Shown one piece after another: positions 53,443 through 62,291 of a DNA stretch of 64,000 nucleotides; the first letter of the stretch is position 1; every line of letters begins with the position of its first letter. The notes under the pieces are model-generated. The model ran no database searches. It had not been told where the DNA came from and worked only from the letters and a program-made list of their open reading frames with translations. The stretch spans positions 186,001-250,000 of the forward strand of contig CAVWBA010000009.1 in assembly GCA_963753135.1 (NCBI GenBank), written 5' to 3'. The DNA comes from Roseiarcus sp963753135 (GTDB lineage: Bacteria > Pseudomonadota > Alphaproteobacteria > Rhizobiales > Beijerinckiaceae). A program made the translations under genes and the position numbers.

Positions 53443-54725
53443 TGGACCAGCCTCGGCTTCGCCTCTGCCGCGACTGCCTGAGGAAGGATTCCCCGGATTC
53501 GGTCCGGTGCGCTCATTGCGGCTCGCCGCGCACGATCAGCCTCGAAGACACCGCCGGCCTCGCAATCGCCCATGTCGACTGCGACGCCTTCTACGCTGCG
53601 GTCGAAAAGCGTGACGACCCGAGCCTCAACGACAAGCCTTTGATCGTCGGCGGGTCTGGCCCGCGCGGGGTCGTCGCCACCTGCTGTTACATCGCCAGAA
53701 CCTTTGGCGTGCGCTCGGCGATGCCGATGTCGCGTGCCCGGGCTTTATGCCCGGATGCGGTCGTGCTCCCGCCCGACATGGCCAAATATTCCCGGGTCGG
53801 GCGCGAAATCCGGACGCGGATGACGGCGCTGACGCCGCTGGTCGAGCCGCTGTCGATCGACGAGGCCTTTCTCGACCTCAACGGTTGCGAGCCATCCAAT
53901 GGGGCCGGCGCCGCGGAGACGCTGGTCCGCTTCGCCGCCCAAGTCGAGGTCGAGATCGGCGTCACGGTTTCGGTCGGCCTGAGTTACTGCAAGTTTCTGG
54001 CGAAACTCGCCTCCGAGCTCAACAAGCCGCGCGGCTTCGCATGCTTTTCCCGTGAGGAAGCGAAAGCCTGGCTCGCTGGGCAAAGCGTCGCGCGGCTTTG
54101 GGGCGTGGGCAGGGTAGGGCGGGAGCGGCTTGAGCGCTCAGGCTTTCGCCTGATTGGCGATCTGCAGCGGGTCGACGAGCGGGAGGCGGTCTTGCGCCTC
54201 GGCGAAGATGGCTTGCGTCTCTGGCGTCTGGCGCAGGGCCGGGACGACCGTTCCGTCTCCGCCGAACGCGAAACGAAAAGCATTTCGAGCGAGACGACTT
54301 TCGACCGCGACATCGCCGACAAGGCCGAGCTCACGCGCATCCTGCTCGCCCAATGCGATCGCGTCGCCACGCGCTTGCGTAAGGAGGGCATTGCCGCCGC
54401 CGGGGTGACGCTGAAACTGCGCCTGGCGGACTTTTCGCTCCGCACGCGCAGCCGCGGTGGGATCAGAGCCACGCAGCTCGCGCCCCGACTGTTCGCGGCG
54501 GCGCGCCCGCTTCTGGACGCCCAGCCCGACGGTGTCCCCTATCGCCTGCTGGGGATCGCGGCAACGGAGCTTGGGCCTTCTGAAGGCGCGGACGAGGATG
54601 ACATGTTCGTGCGCGACAGCGGCCGCGAGAAAACTCGAGAGGCGGCGATCGCTGCGTTGCGGGATCGGTTTGGCCCGGCGGCGGTGCAGCGCGGCCTGAC
54701 CTTCCGGCCCAGGCCGACCAAGTGA
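53442..54725 (+). CDS. dinB: DNA polymerase IV with N-terminal zinc-ribbon-like extension
   Basis: Y-family translesion polymerase, 427 residues. Residues 1-30 hold Cys9/Cys12 and Cys23/Cys26 (CRDC, CAHC), a probable zinc ribbon absent from E. coli DinB. The palm domain follows: IAHVDCDAFYAAVEKRDDP and the catalytic SIDEAFLDL. The steric-gate Phe-Tyr, fingers (CCYIARTFGVRSAMPMSRA), helix-hairpin-helix thumb (LWGVGRVGRERLERSGF) and little finger are all present. The frame is intact. Confidence 0.93.
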   Translation: MDQPRLRLCRDCLRKDSPDSVRCAHCGSPRTISLEDTAGLAIAHVDCDAFYAAVEKRDDPSLNDKPLIVGGSGPRGVVATCCYIARTFGVRSAMPMSRARALCPDAVVLPPDMAKYSRVGREIRTRMTALTPLVEPLSIDEAFLDLNGCEPSNGAGAAETLVRFAAQVEVEIGVTVSVGLSYCKFLAKLASELNKPRGFACFSREEAKAWLAGQSVARLWGVGRVGRERLERSGFRLIGDLQRVDEREAVLRLGEDGLRLWRLAQGRDDRSVSAERETKSISSETTFDRDIADKAELTRILLAQCDRVATRLRKEGIAAAGVTLKLRLADFSLRTRSRGGIRATQLAPRLFAAARPLLDAQPDGVPYRLLGIAATELGPSEGADEDDMFVRDSGREKTREAAIAALRDRFGPAAVQRGLTFRPRPTK

Positions 54726-54752
54726 AGGGGCGAGCGCGATGTGTTCGGAACC

Positions 54753-54840
54753 GTCATTGCGAGGAGCGGAGCGACGAAGCAATCCAGCGAACGAAAGGGG
54801 CTCTCCGATCTCTGGATTGCTTCGCTTCGCTCGCAATGAC
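54753..54840. repeat. REP-like doublet (inverted pair)
   Basis: Left arm GTCATTGCGAGGAGCGGAGC...GAAGCAATCCAG (54753-54787) and right arm CTGGATTGCTTCGCTTCGCT...CGCAATGAC (54812-54840), a near-perfect inverted pair separated by 24 bases. It lies in the dinB/eipB convergent gap and touches the eipB stop. Same repeat family as the IS110 target. Confidence 0.85.
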
Positions 54841-54843
54841 GGT

Positions 54844-55674
54844 CTATTTGCAGGCCGTCGTGGGCAAAATCTCAAGCTTGCGCAGGTTTGCGCGCAAGGC
54901 GAATGCGCCGTAGTCGAGCTTGAGGCTGCCGGACACCCCGTTCTCGTAAAGGTCGAACGAAAGCGTATATTCGGGCGGAGCGTCGCCCGAGGCCTCGTTG
55001 AAATAGGAGATCACGACCGGCCAGCGGCGGATTCCGCTCAGCGCCGACGCGGTCTGAGTATCTTCGTCGGGCTTCGTCGCTTCCTTTCCGATCACTGACA
55101 TGGTCGCAAAGATTTTCGCGCCGGTGTCGGAGCCGTCGTAGACGCGCGCCTGCATGGGGCCGCCACCCCGCTTGGCGAGTTCAATCAAACGCTCGATATG
55201 CTGGGTGGGGAACAGGACCTCGTGGCCGAAATCCAGCGTCTGCGCTTTCGGTTTGGTCAACACCACGCGCATGTCGTCATTGTCGCCGCGGGTGGCCGTC
55301 CCGGCGACGGGGGGCGTGTCCTGCTCGCTTCGGGAATCGATCTGGAAACGCATCGACTTCCCGTTGCCCTCCTCGAACGAATTGGCGTTCACCTGCATGG
55401 AGATCGGATCGCCCTCGCTGCGCTCCATTTCCGTCATCTGGCGGAAATTGGACGTGTATCCTTCGCACGCTGAGCCGCGGAATTCATAGGCAATGAGCCC
55501 ACTGGCCGAAATCGGCGTCTGGGCGGACGAGGGCGCCGAGCCGGAAGAGTCCGCGAGCGAGATGTCATAAGCCGCGCGATGCGAGGCGAGCGGCAAAACC
55601 GGCGCCGCTTCGGCAAGCGCCACGGATGAAGCGCAAAGGGCCGTGGCGAGATAGAAGGCGAATCGTGAGACCAT
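54844..55674 (-). CDS. eipB: EipB-like periplasmic envelope integrity protein (DUF1849)
   Basis: 276 residues. Signal peptide to about residue 23 (ALCASSVALAEA), then LASHRAAYDISLADSSGS, the conserved opening of DUF1849. One Cys in RGSACEGYTSNF and one as penultimate residue (TTACK) are positioned for the disulfide known in Brucella EipB. SALSGIRRWPVVISYFN and LYENGVSGSLKLDYGAFAL are further family marks. Contributes to cell-envelope integrity in Brucella. Confidence 0.88.
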   Translation of the reverse strand: MVSRFAFYLATALCASSVALAEAAPVLPLASHRAAYDISLADSSGSAPSSAQTPISASGLIAYEFRGSACEGYTSNFRQMTEMERSEGDPISMQVNANSFEEGNGKSMRFQIDSRSEQDTPPVAGTATRGDNDDMRVVLTKPKAQTLDFGHEVLFPTQHIERLIELAKRGGGPMQARVYDGSDTGAKIFATMSVIGKEATKPDEDTQTASALSGIRRWPVVISYFNEASGDAPPEYTLSFDLYENGVSGSLKLDYGAFALRANLRKLEILPTTACK

Positions 55675-55963
55675 TGTCTCTCCGCGGGAACGACGACAAT
55701 CTTTAAGAGCCGGCGCATATTCCGCGCTTTCTCGACGCCGTCAATGCCCGTGACGGGAGACCTGCGCGCTTAGAACTTTTTGCGCTTTAAGGCTACGCGG
55801 GGATTGCTCCGCTGCGTTTCCTCGCCCCTTGTGGGGGAGGATCAAGGAGGGGGGAGCGGGCGCATTCGATAGTCTCCTCGGTCTGCGCGACCCCCACCCC
55901 TACAAGAGGGGCGCGGGTGCGCAAACGACATCGATTCTACCCAAAGGGAGCAGGCTCCAGGGC

Positions 55964-56668
55964 TTAGCCTTCCTCTGGCGCGACCGGCGCCCAGGCCTGC
56001 TCGAGGGCCGTGTCTTCAAGCGGGTCCTCGTCCGCCCTCAGGGCGGATGCGTCGTCCGGTTGGGGAATGTCATAGCCGGCCGGCAGCTTGCCTTCGAACA
56101 ATCCGGCGCCCTTGAGCTCGTCGAGGCCGGGCAGATCCGCGATCGCGTTAAGCCCGAACTCCACCAGGAACTCGTTCGTCGTGCCGTAGGTGATCGGCCG
56201 GCCCGGCGCCTTTCGGCGTCCCCGCATGCGCACCCAGCGCGCTTCCATGAGCACGTCCAGCGCGCCCTTCGACACGGCCACACCACGGATTTGTTCAATA
56301 TCGGCGCGAGTGACCGGCTGGTGATAGGCGACAATGGCGAGCGTTTCGAGCGCCGCGCGCGAGAGCTTTCGCTTTTCGTCGCGGTCGCGGGCCAGCGCCC
56401 AGGCAAGATCGTCGGCGGTGCGGAACATCCACCGGCGCGCGACCTGCGCCAGATTGACGCCGCGTCCCTCATAGAGCCGCCGCAATTCCTCCATCACCGC
56501 CGCGACGTCCGCGCCTTGCGAAAGGCGCTGGGCGATGACGGACTCCTCCAGAGGTTCCGCGGCGGCGAAGACCAACGCCTCGGCGATCCGCACGTCCTCG
56601 GGCAAGACGCCGGGCGCCTCGAAGGGGAACAATTGCGCGACATTGTGCGCGCTGGTCGAATGGGCCAT
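55964..56668 (-). CDS. scpB: Segregation and condensation protein B
   Basis: 234 residues from MAHSTSAHNVAQLFPF. Two winged-helix domains: RIAEALVFAAAEPLEESVIA and LETLAIVAYHQPVTRADIEQ with IRGVAVSKGALDVLMEARWV and RPITYGTTNEFLVEFGLN. Partner of ScpA and SMC in the bacterial condensin. The ATG at 56668 is preferred to an upstream start at 57007, which would overlap scpA. Confidence 0.93.
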   Translation of the reverse strand: MAHSTSAHNVAQLFPFEAPGVLPEDVRIAEALVFAAAEPLEESVIAQRLSQGADVAAVMEELRRLYEGRGVNLAQVARRWMFRTADDLAWALARDRDEKRKLSRAALETLAIVAYHQPVTRADIEQIRGVAVSKGALDVLMEARWVRMRGRRKAPGRPITYGTTNEFLVEFGLNAIADLPGLDELKGAGLFEGKLPAGYDIPQPDDASALRADEDPLEDTALEQAWAPVAPEEG

Positions 56669-56795
56669 CAGGCGCCTTTCTTGAATTGCGATTGACGAGA
56701 CAGGACCACATCCTCCTGGACGAAGAAGCTGGCGAGGGTTCGCGACTTGCGCGTTCCGTCGCCGGCGTGTCGATGGTCGGCTGCGCGGGTGAATG

Positions 56796-57623
56796 TCATG
56801 CCGCGCGTTCTTCGCCAGGATTGATATCCGTCGCCCGGAGCCAGATTGGGGCGAAGGCCCTCTCCTGGCGCATTTCGATTTTGCCCTCGCGCGCGAGCTC
56901 GAGCGACGCCGCAAAACTGGACGCGCGCGCGCTCCGGCGCATGCCGGGAGCGGCGCACGCCTCAGCCAAGAAATTGTCGAAAACCGTCCAATCGGCTTGG
57001 GCGCCAAGGAGACGAGTCAACGCCTGGCGCGCCTCGGCGAGCGACCAGACCTCACGCGTTTTGAAGCGCACGCGCGCCAGCGCATGGCGCTGGGTCTGCC
57101 GCGCGTAAGCCGCGAGCAGGTCATAGAGGTTGGCTTGGTAGGTGACGCGTCCCGACGTGTTGACGGCGGCTTCCGGCTCTCCTCGGCCAAAGAAATCACG
57201 CCCAAGCCGCGGCCGGCTCATCAGGTGTTCGCCGGCCTTGCGGATCGCGGCGAGCGCGCGCAGGCGCTGAGCGAGCCCCTCCGCCAGCGCGGGAGCGTCC
57301 AGTTCCGCCGGCTCCGCGGGAGTGGGAAGGAGCAGACGCGACTTGAGGAAGGCGAGCCACGCCGCCATGACCAGATAGTCTGCGGCAAGCTCGAGGCGCA
57401 ATTTGCGCGCGGCTTCGATGAAGCGCAAATATTGTTCGGCGAGCGCGAGGATGGAAATGCGGGCCAAGTCGACCCGCTGCCGTCGAGCGAGCTCCAACAA
57501 TAGGTCGAGCGGACCTTCAAAGCCATCGAGGTCGACAGTGAACGCAGGCTCGCCCGTCGCCTGAGCGAGGTCGAAATCGACGCCAAACCCATCCACTGCC
57601 AACGAATCACCTCCTTTGCGCAT
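56796..57623 (-). CDS. scpA: Segregation and condensation protein A (kleisin)
   Basis: 275 residues from MRKGGDSLAVDGFGVDFD. The kleisin pattern is clear: VDLDGFEGPLDLLLELARRQ, VDLARISILALAEQYLRFIE and YLVMAAWLAFLKSRLLLP, with a C-terminal winged helix. Upstream of scpB by 127 bases. In many relatives scpAB directly follows nagZ on the same strand; here it is inverted and 7 kb away. Confidence 0.93.
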   Translation of the reverse strand: MRKGGDSLAVDGFGVDFDLAQATGEPAFTVDLDGFEGPLDLLLELARRQRVDLARISILALAEQYLRFIEAARKLRLELAADYLVMAAWLAFLKSRLLLPTPAEPAELDAPALAEGLAQRLRALAAIRKAGEHLMSRPRLGRDFFGRGEPEAAVNTSGRVTYQANLYDLLAAYARQTQRHALARVRFKTREVWSLAEARQALTRLLGAQADWTVFDNFLAEACAAPGMRRSARASSFAASLELAREGKIEMRQERAFAPIWLRATDINPGEERAA

Positions 57624-58017
57624 GGTGAGGCGCCGGCAGAGGTCAGGCAAGGGCGCCGCGGCCTGTTCGACAGCGCGGGCCGGTCCGAGCGAGTTAAGAT
57701 ATATGGTTTCCCGTCAATCGTATAGTTAAAGATGTTACGTTACGTAACTCAGTCTTTTCACTTACGTACCGTCAGGATTAACTGAATTCATTTAGGTAAA
57801 TACGACGACGTTGAATTGAATGCTCCGATAATTGTTGTATATCTGCCTCTTGAGGGTATCATTCGACTGTCCGTCAGCGCGGTGTTGGCGGCATCGCCCA
57901 GCGGCCCCGGTCCGCCGCAACCCCGGGAGCCGCTGGGCTGGCCGGCCTGAACGCGATCTGGAGCGCCTCCACATGACGCGTTCGGCCGGCCTCCCTCTCG
58001 CATTGGACTTGGCCTAG
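57624..58017. other. AT-richer intergenic region between lexA and scpA, with a hairpin
   Basis: No gene. Bases 57700-57860 are markedly AT-richer than the window and contain the palindrome GTTACGTAAC (57739-57748). They probably include the scpA promoter. A strong hairpin GCCCAGCGGC / GCCGCTGGGC (57896-57905 and 57929-57938) lies about 80 bases after the lexA stop. Confidence 0.5.
57896..57938 (-). terminator. Possible terminator of lexA
   Basis: Perfect 10-bp stem with an inner CCCCGG/CCCCGGG pairing. No U-tract follows on either strand, so intrinsic termination is uncertain. Confidence 0.35.
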
Positions 58018-58722
58018 TCAGTATCGGCGCAACAGGCTCACCATTTTCCCTTGAACGCGGACGCGATCCGGCCCGAAGATCCGCGTTTCGTAGGCCGGAT
58101 TGGCGGCCTCCAGCGCAATCGAGGCGCCCCGTTTGCGCAATCGCTTGAGCGTTGCTTCCTCCTCGTCGATGAGCGCCACTACGATATCGCCCGTCTCAGC
58201 CGTGTCCTGCTTGCGGATGATGACGGTGTCGTTCTCGAAAATGCCGGCCTCGATCATCGAATCGCCGCGCACCTCGAGGGCGAAGTGCTCGCCGCCGCCT
58301 AAGAACTCCGGCGGCATGGCGAAGGTTTGGAGCCGCGTCTGGATCGCCGAGATTGGGGTGCCGGCCGCGATCCGGCCCATCAGTGGGACAATGACCGCGG
58401 ACTGTTCGTCCGCATCTCGCGTCGGCGCAAGCGGCCGCACCCGCCCCAGATTGCCAGGGATGACGCTCGGCGAGAACTTCTGAAACCTTGGCGTTGCGAC
58501 CGTCGCCGATTCCGGCAGCCGCAAGACTTCGATGGCTCGGGCGCGGTTGGCGAGCCGGCGAATGAAGCCGCGCTCCTCGAGCGCCATAATGAGCCGATGA
58601 ATTCCGGATTTGGAGCGCAGATCCAGCGCTTCCTTCATTTCGTCGAACGACGGGGGCACGCCCGCCTCCTGCAGGCGCTCATGGATGAAACGCAACAGCT
58701 CGCTCTGCTTTTTTGTCAGCAT
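58018..58722 (-). CDS. lexA: LexA repressor
   Basis: 234 residues from MLTKKQSELLRFIHERLQEA. N-terminal winged helix (PPSFDEMKEALDLRSKSGIH), self-cleavage bond Ala120-Gly121 (RIAAGTPI), catalytic Ser155 (RGDSMIEAG) and Lys193 (EATLKRL). SOS master repressor. An upstream ATG at 58773 is rejected as adding non-family residues. A LexA box lies 89 bases upstream of the ATG, pointing to autorepression. Confidence 0.96.
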   Translation of the reverse strand: MLTKKQSELLRFIHERLQEAGVPPSFDEMKEALDLRSKSGIHRLIMALEERGFIRRLANRARAIEVLRLPESATVATPRFQKFSPSVIPGNLGRVRPLAPTRDADEQSAVIVPLMGRIAAGTPISAIQTRLQTFAMPPEFLGGGEHFALEVRGDSMIEAGIFENDTVIIRKQDTAETGDIVVALIDEEEATLKRLRKRGASIALEAANPAYETRIFGPDRVRVQGKMVSLLRRY

Positions 58723-59081
58723 CTCGGTCTCCCCGCGCCCGAGCCGCCAGTTAGGCACAGTCAGGCAAATCACGATTTTGGCTAAAACAAATCGCGAACA
58801 AAGCCTAATCGTTCACGCCTTGTTCGGCAAGCGGAATTTGAGGAATCTTCGCGACGGCCAGCAATCGACGCTGGGCCGCTATTGCCCCTTGGATGCAAAT
58901 AGCTGCGGAGGAGCCCTAAGGGCTGTGATCAGGATCACAGCCTGATTGAAGATCTCAGACTATTCGTGCTTGACTGGGAGGTTGCTGGAAAACGGGGGCC
59001 TCGTCCTGTTCGCCGGGCAAAAACCATACACGACTTGGCCGGAGGCTCCCGCCGCCGGATGATCCTCCACGCGAGCCGCCT
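58723..59081. other. Divergent region between lexA and the L,D-transpeptidase-like gene
   Basis: Contains the LexA box at 58811-58825. The right part (58974-59081) stays open in the frame of the transpeptidase-like gene but offers no standard start codon. Confidence 0.5.
58811..58825 (-). promoter_or_regulatory. SOS (LexA) box
   Basis: GTTC-ACGCCTT-GTTC, an exact match to the alphaproteobacterial LexA consensus GTTC-N7-GTTC, positioned 89 bases before the lexA ATG. It probably mediates autoregulation and could also affect the divergent gene. Confidence 0.8.
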
Positions 59082-59981
59082 CTGAAGGCACAGGCCGTCG
59101 TCACGTCGACCACAGCTGCGCCCGAGCCGCGCCGATCGCTTGTCCTTCCGATTGTTCTCGGGATACTCGGTTCTGGCGTCGTCGCCGTTGGGCTGGTCGG
59201 ATTTCTTGTTTCCCTGACGCTGCGTCCAGCCCCGGCTCCGGCGAAAGCGGCTGCCGCCTTGCCGGCGCTTGAGGCCGCGCCGCCTCCTCTGACGGCTGCG
59301 ACTTCGAATTCCTCTGATCAGACGATCAGTCCCGAGGATCGACTCGCACGGCTCGAACCGCCGCCGCCGATCCGGATCGGCGTTCCTCAGGAGGACAATC
59401 TTGAGATTGTGCCGCCGCCCGGCTCAAACCCGCTCGTCGAGGCGCCGCCATCGCCCCGCGCGCCAGTTCCGCCAATCGTTCTCGCGCCCGTGCCGCCTCC
59501 TCGGCCGCTCGAATTTCCGCCGCCCGTTGGTCCCACCACCAGCTACGACCAGACGACCGCCGTCTACGACATCTCAGCCCACATCGTGTATCTGCCGGAC
59601 GGGATGCGTCTTGAGGCCCATTCGGGTCTCGGCGACAGGATCGACGACCCCCGCTTCGTCGACGAGCGCGATCGCGGCGCGACGCCGCCGGGCGTCTATC
59701 AACTGACGCTGCGCGAATCGCTCTTTCACGGCGTTCAGGCGCTGCGCCTGAACCCGGTTGGAGTGGGGTTCACCTTCAATCGCGTCGGGCTGCTCGCGCA
59801 TCCCTACATGCTGGGCCCGAACGGCGATTCCAACGGCTGCGTGTCCTTCAAGACCTACGACGTTTTCCTGCGCGCCTTTCAGAGCGGAGAGGTCAAGCGC
59901 CTCGCGGTCGTCGCGCGCTGGACTGGACCTTCTCGCCAGTTCGGGACTTTCGCCAGCCTGGGCCAGGCTCCCAATCGGTGA
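59082..59981 (+). CDS. L,D-transpeptidase-like protein (DUF2778/Tlde1 fold), start uncertain
   Basis: A transmembrane helix (PIVLGILGSGVVAVGLVGFL, encoded about 59145-59205), a long Pro-rich linker and a C-terminal domain with YDISAHIVYLPDGMRLEAHS and the catalytic His/Cys block GLLAHPYMLGPNGDSNGCVSF. That motif is shared with the DUF2778/Tlde1 L,D-transpeptidase-type enzymes acting on peptidoglycan. The first ATG in frame (59259) would drop the membrane helix. The frame is open back to 58974 without ATG, GTG or TTG. Start set at CTG 59082 as a placeholder; an upstream indel is an equally good explanation. Confidence 0.75.
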   Translation: MKAQAVVTSTTAAPEPRRSLVLPIVLGILGSGVVAVGLVGFLVSLTLRPAPAPAKAAAALPALEAAPPPLTAATSNSSDQTISPEDRLARLEPPPPIRIGVPQEDNLEIVPPPGSNPLVEAPPSPRAPVPPIVLAPVPPPRPLEFPPPVGPTTSYDQTTAVYDISAHIVYLPDGMRLEAHSGLGDRIDDPRFVDERDRGATPPGVYQLTLRESLFHGVQALRLNPVGVGFTFNRVGLLAHPYMLGPNGDSNGCVSFKTYDVFLRAFQSGEVKRLAVVARWTGPSRQFGTFASLGQAPNR

Positions 59982-60125
59982 TCCGGCTACAGGCTTTCGG
60001 GCCCGCATTTGGGCGGACTATGTTCGAAAGCGGGAAATCGCGGGCGCGATTTGGGCCTGCGACCTACCCGTATCGCCGCCCGTGGCGATATGCGCCATCG
60101 ACATGGGCGGCCTGCTGCACCGGAG

Positions 60126-62291
60126 TTAGCTAAGCGGAAGCGGCGGCGGATATTCGCTGGCCCGGAACGGTCCCTCGGGCCCCGACTCCAGCACGGAAAC
60201 CTGCCCGGCCAAACTGTCACGTTCGTGGTTTCCCCAGCGTCCGTGATACCTCATCCACGACGGGTCCTTGAAGTTTGGCGTTGCGCCGGCTGGCGCCGGC
60301 GAAAAGTCGGAGCCGTTCCACACATAGATCTCGACCGTTCCCGCGCGCTGATCGAACCGGTAGGCGTTCTCCTTGCAATAATCGTGCGTGCCCATCGGAC
60401 GGTCGTAGACGCCGGCCTTCGCATAGGCCTCGTGATCGCCATTGGCGAGATGCACCAGCACTTGCCGGCCGGAGAACTCGGTGTTCCCGTCGCCGGGCTT
60501 GAAATTGTCCTGGTCACCGTGATGATCGTACATCACGCCGACGACCACCTCGTTCTGGGGCTTTAAGAAGTCGACCCCGTCGAGCTTGACCTTCACATGC
60601 TCCCAATCGGAGACATGATTGCCCCAACTCGTTCCGGCGACAGTCTTGCCCTGGTTGTAGTTGAAGAACCACCAGTAGACGATATCGAGCCGCTTCTGCG
60701 CGCCTTCGACCACCACCGCATAGGCCGTCACTTTCGCCGGATCGGTTGGCCGCGCGCTGTTGAACCAGCCCTGTGTATCAGATGGCTGGTTGAGATCGGC
60801 GCGGGTGCGCAGGAACGCCGTCGTGTTGGTGTTCGCGGCGCCCAGCAACGTCGCCTGTTTGGCGAGGACGTTACGGTCCATCGGCCCGTCGTAGACCGTC
60901 GTCAGATCGCCGCTTGCATTCGCCGCCTTCTGCAGGATCATATTCGGCAGGAAGGCGTCGATCGTCGACTGCCAATAAACCTCATCGACGTTCAACATGT
61001 AAATCGGCGCGTATTTGCGCGCCAAAGCGTCGATGAGCGCCCATTTGTCCGTCGGAGGCTTGACCCCTGCGATCGGCCCGTAGACCGTTCCGTCGCCGTC
61101 GTCGACGCTGAATTTCGCTTCGAAGGTGGCGTCGCCGAACACCGAAATCGTCAGCGTCGCCGCCCCGTCGTAGGCGCAATATCCGTTGACGTCGCCGGAG
61201 CGGATCTGCACGACGCGGCTGTGGCTCGTGTTCATGCCGTGCTTGTCGACGCCGGCGTCGATGACCTGGATGGCGTTTGTCGCATTGATTGTGACGACCC
61301 CGTTCGCATAGGCGCACGCAAAGGGCGAATGGTTGCGAAGACTGACGCTGAACGGCGAGTCGTTGGTCGCGTGGAACGCAATCGCATTGATGAAATTGTC
61401 CGGGTTCACCCACGCGTGGAAGCCGACGAATTCGGCGCCCGATATCGGCGGCGTGACGATGTCGTCGACGCCCGTTGGCCCGGCTGCGAAACTGGCTCCG
61501 GTGCTGGTCGTGAATTCGATGCGCCGCAGGCTTCCATAGCCGTATCCGCTGCTCGAGAACGACAGCGACTTCAGCGTCTCGCCTTCCGCGAACGTATAGG
61601 TGGTGAGCGCATAATTGACGTCGTCGATTCCGCCGGCGCTCTTGATCGCGCCGTCGCGCAATTCCATGCGGATTCCACGCACCTTGTCGCCATCCCAGCG
61701 CACCGAGAAGACCCGCGCGACGGACGTGTCGGACGACAAGTCGACCTCGCTTCCGGCGGCCGCCTGGTTGCCGACGGAGCGCGTGGCGAACCACGGCCGA
61801 TGGACGACGGGCTTGGGCGGGGGCAGGCGGACGATGAACGCGAGCGCATTGATGAAGTTGTCGGAATTGACCCAAGCGTGAAATCCGACGAGCTCCGCGC
61901 CTTCGACCGCAAGCGACGCCTCATGATCGAAGCCGGCGGCTCCGGCGTCGAACGTCTTCTTGAGCGACGTTGCGAACTCGATCTGTCGCACGCTGCCATA
62001 GCCGTAGCCTGAATCCCTGAGCCGCGCGCTGACCAGTGTTTCACCGGGCGCGAAGCGATATTGAGTGAGCGTATATTTGCCGTCGTCATAGCCGCCGGCT
62101 TGCTTGAACGATCCGTCGCTGAGCTCGACCCGAATGCCGCGCACCTTGTCGCCGTCCCATCGGACGCCGATGAAAGTCGCGAACGCCTTGTCCGAGGTGA
62201 GGACGACCTCGGACTTGCCGGCCGCCTTATTGCCGATCGATGCGGTTTCTTGCGCGGCCAAAAAAAGGTTTTGAGTATCAATGGCTAGCAT
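60126..62291 (-). CDS. Two jacalin-like lectin domains fused to a Vps62-like domain
   Basis: 721 residues from MLAIDTQNLFLAAQETASIG; GAGGAGGT lies 7 bases before this ATG, so it is preferred over the ATG at 62315. Two tandem repeats of about 140 residues (about 15-150 and 160-305) share VRWDGDKVRGIR, GYGYGS(V/L)R(Q/R)IEF and ELVGFHAWVN/EFVGFHAWVN...NFINA, a jacalin-like beta-prism pattern. A beta-sandwich linker (about 315-400) is followed by a C-terminal region with VYWWFFNYNQGK and SWGNHVSDWEHVKVKLDG, YDHHGD and WMRYHGRWGNHERD, resembling Vps62/DUF946 proteins. No signal peptide or membrane helix. Role unknown: carbohydrate-binding, perhaps an effector or toxin-like protein. Confidence 0.75.
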   Translation of the reverse strand: MLAIDTQNLFLAAQETASIGNKAAGKSEVVLTSDKAFATFIGVRWDGDKVRGIRVELSDGSFKQAGGYDDGKYTLTQYRFAPGETLVSARLRDSGYGYGSVRQIEFATSLKKTFDAGAAGFDHEASLAVEGAELVGFHAWVNSDNFINALAFIVRLPPPKPVVHRPWFATRSVGNQAAAGSEVDLSSDTSVARVFSVRWDGDKVRGIRMELRDGAIKSAGGIDDVNYALTTYTFAEGETLKSLSFSSSGYGYGSLRRIEFTTSTGASFAAGPTGVDDIVTPPISGAEFVGFHAWVNPDNFINAIAFHATNDSPFSVSLRNHSPFACAYANGVVTINATNAIQVIDAGVDKHGMNTSHSRVVQIRSGDVNGYCAYDGAATLTISVFGDATFEAKFSVDDGDGTVYGPIAGVKPPTDKWALIDALARKYAPIYMLNVDEVYWQSTIDAFLPNMILQKAANASGDLTTVYDGPMDRNVLAKQATLLGAANTNTTAFLRTRADLNQPSDTQGWFNSARPTDPAKVTAYAVVVEGAQKRLDIVYWWFFNYNQGKTVAGTSWGNHVSDWEHVKVKLDGVDFLKPQNEVVVGVMYDHHGDQDNFKPGDGNTEFSGRQVLVHLANGDHEAYAKAGVYDRPMGTHDYCKENAYRFDQRAGTVEIYVWNGSDFSPAPAGATPNFKDPSWMRYHGRWGNHERDSLAGQVSVLESGPEGPFRASEYPPPLPLS

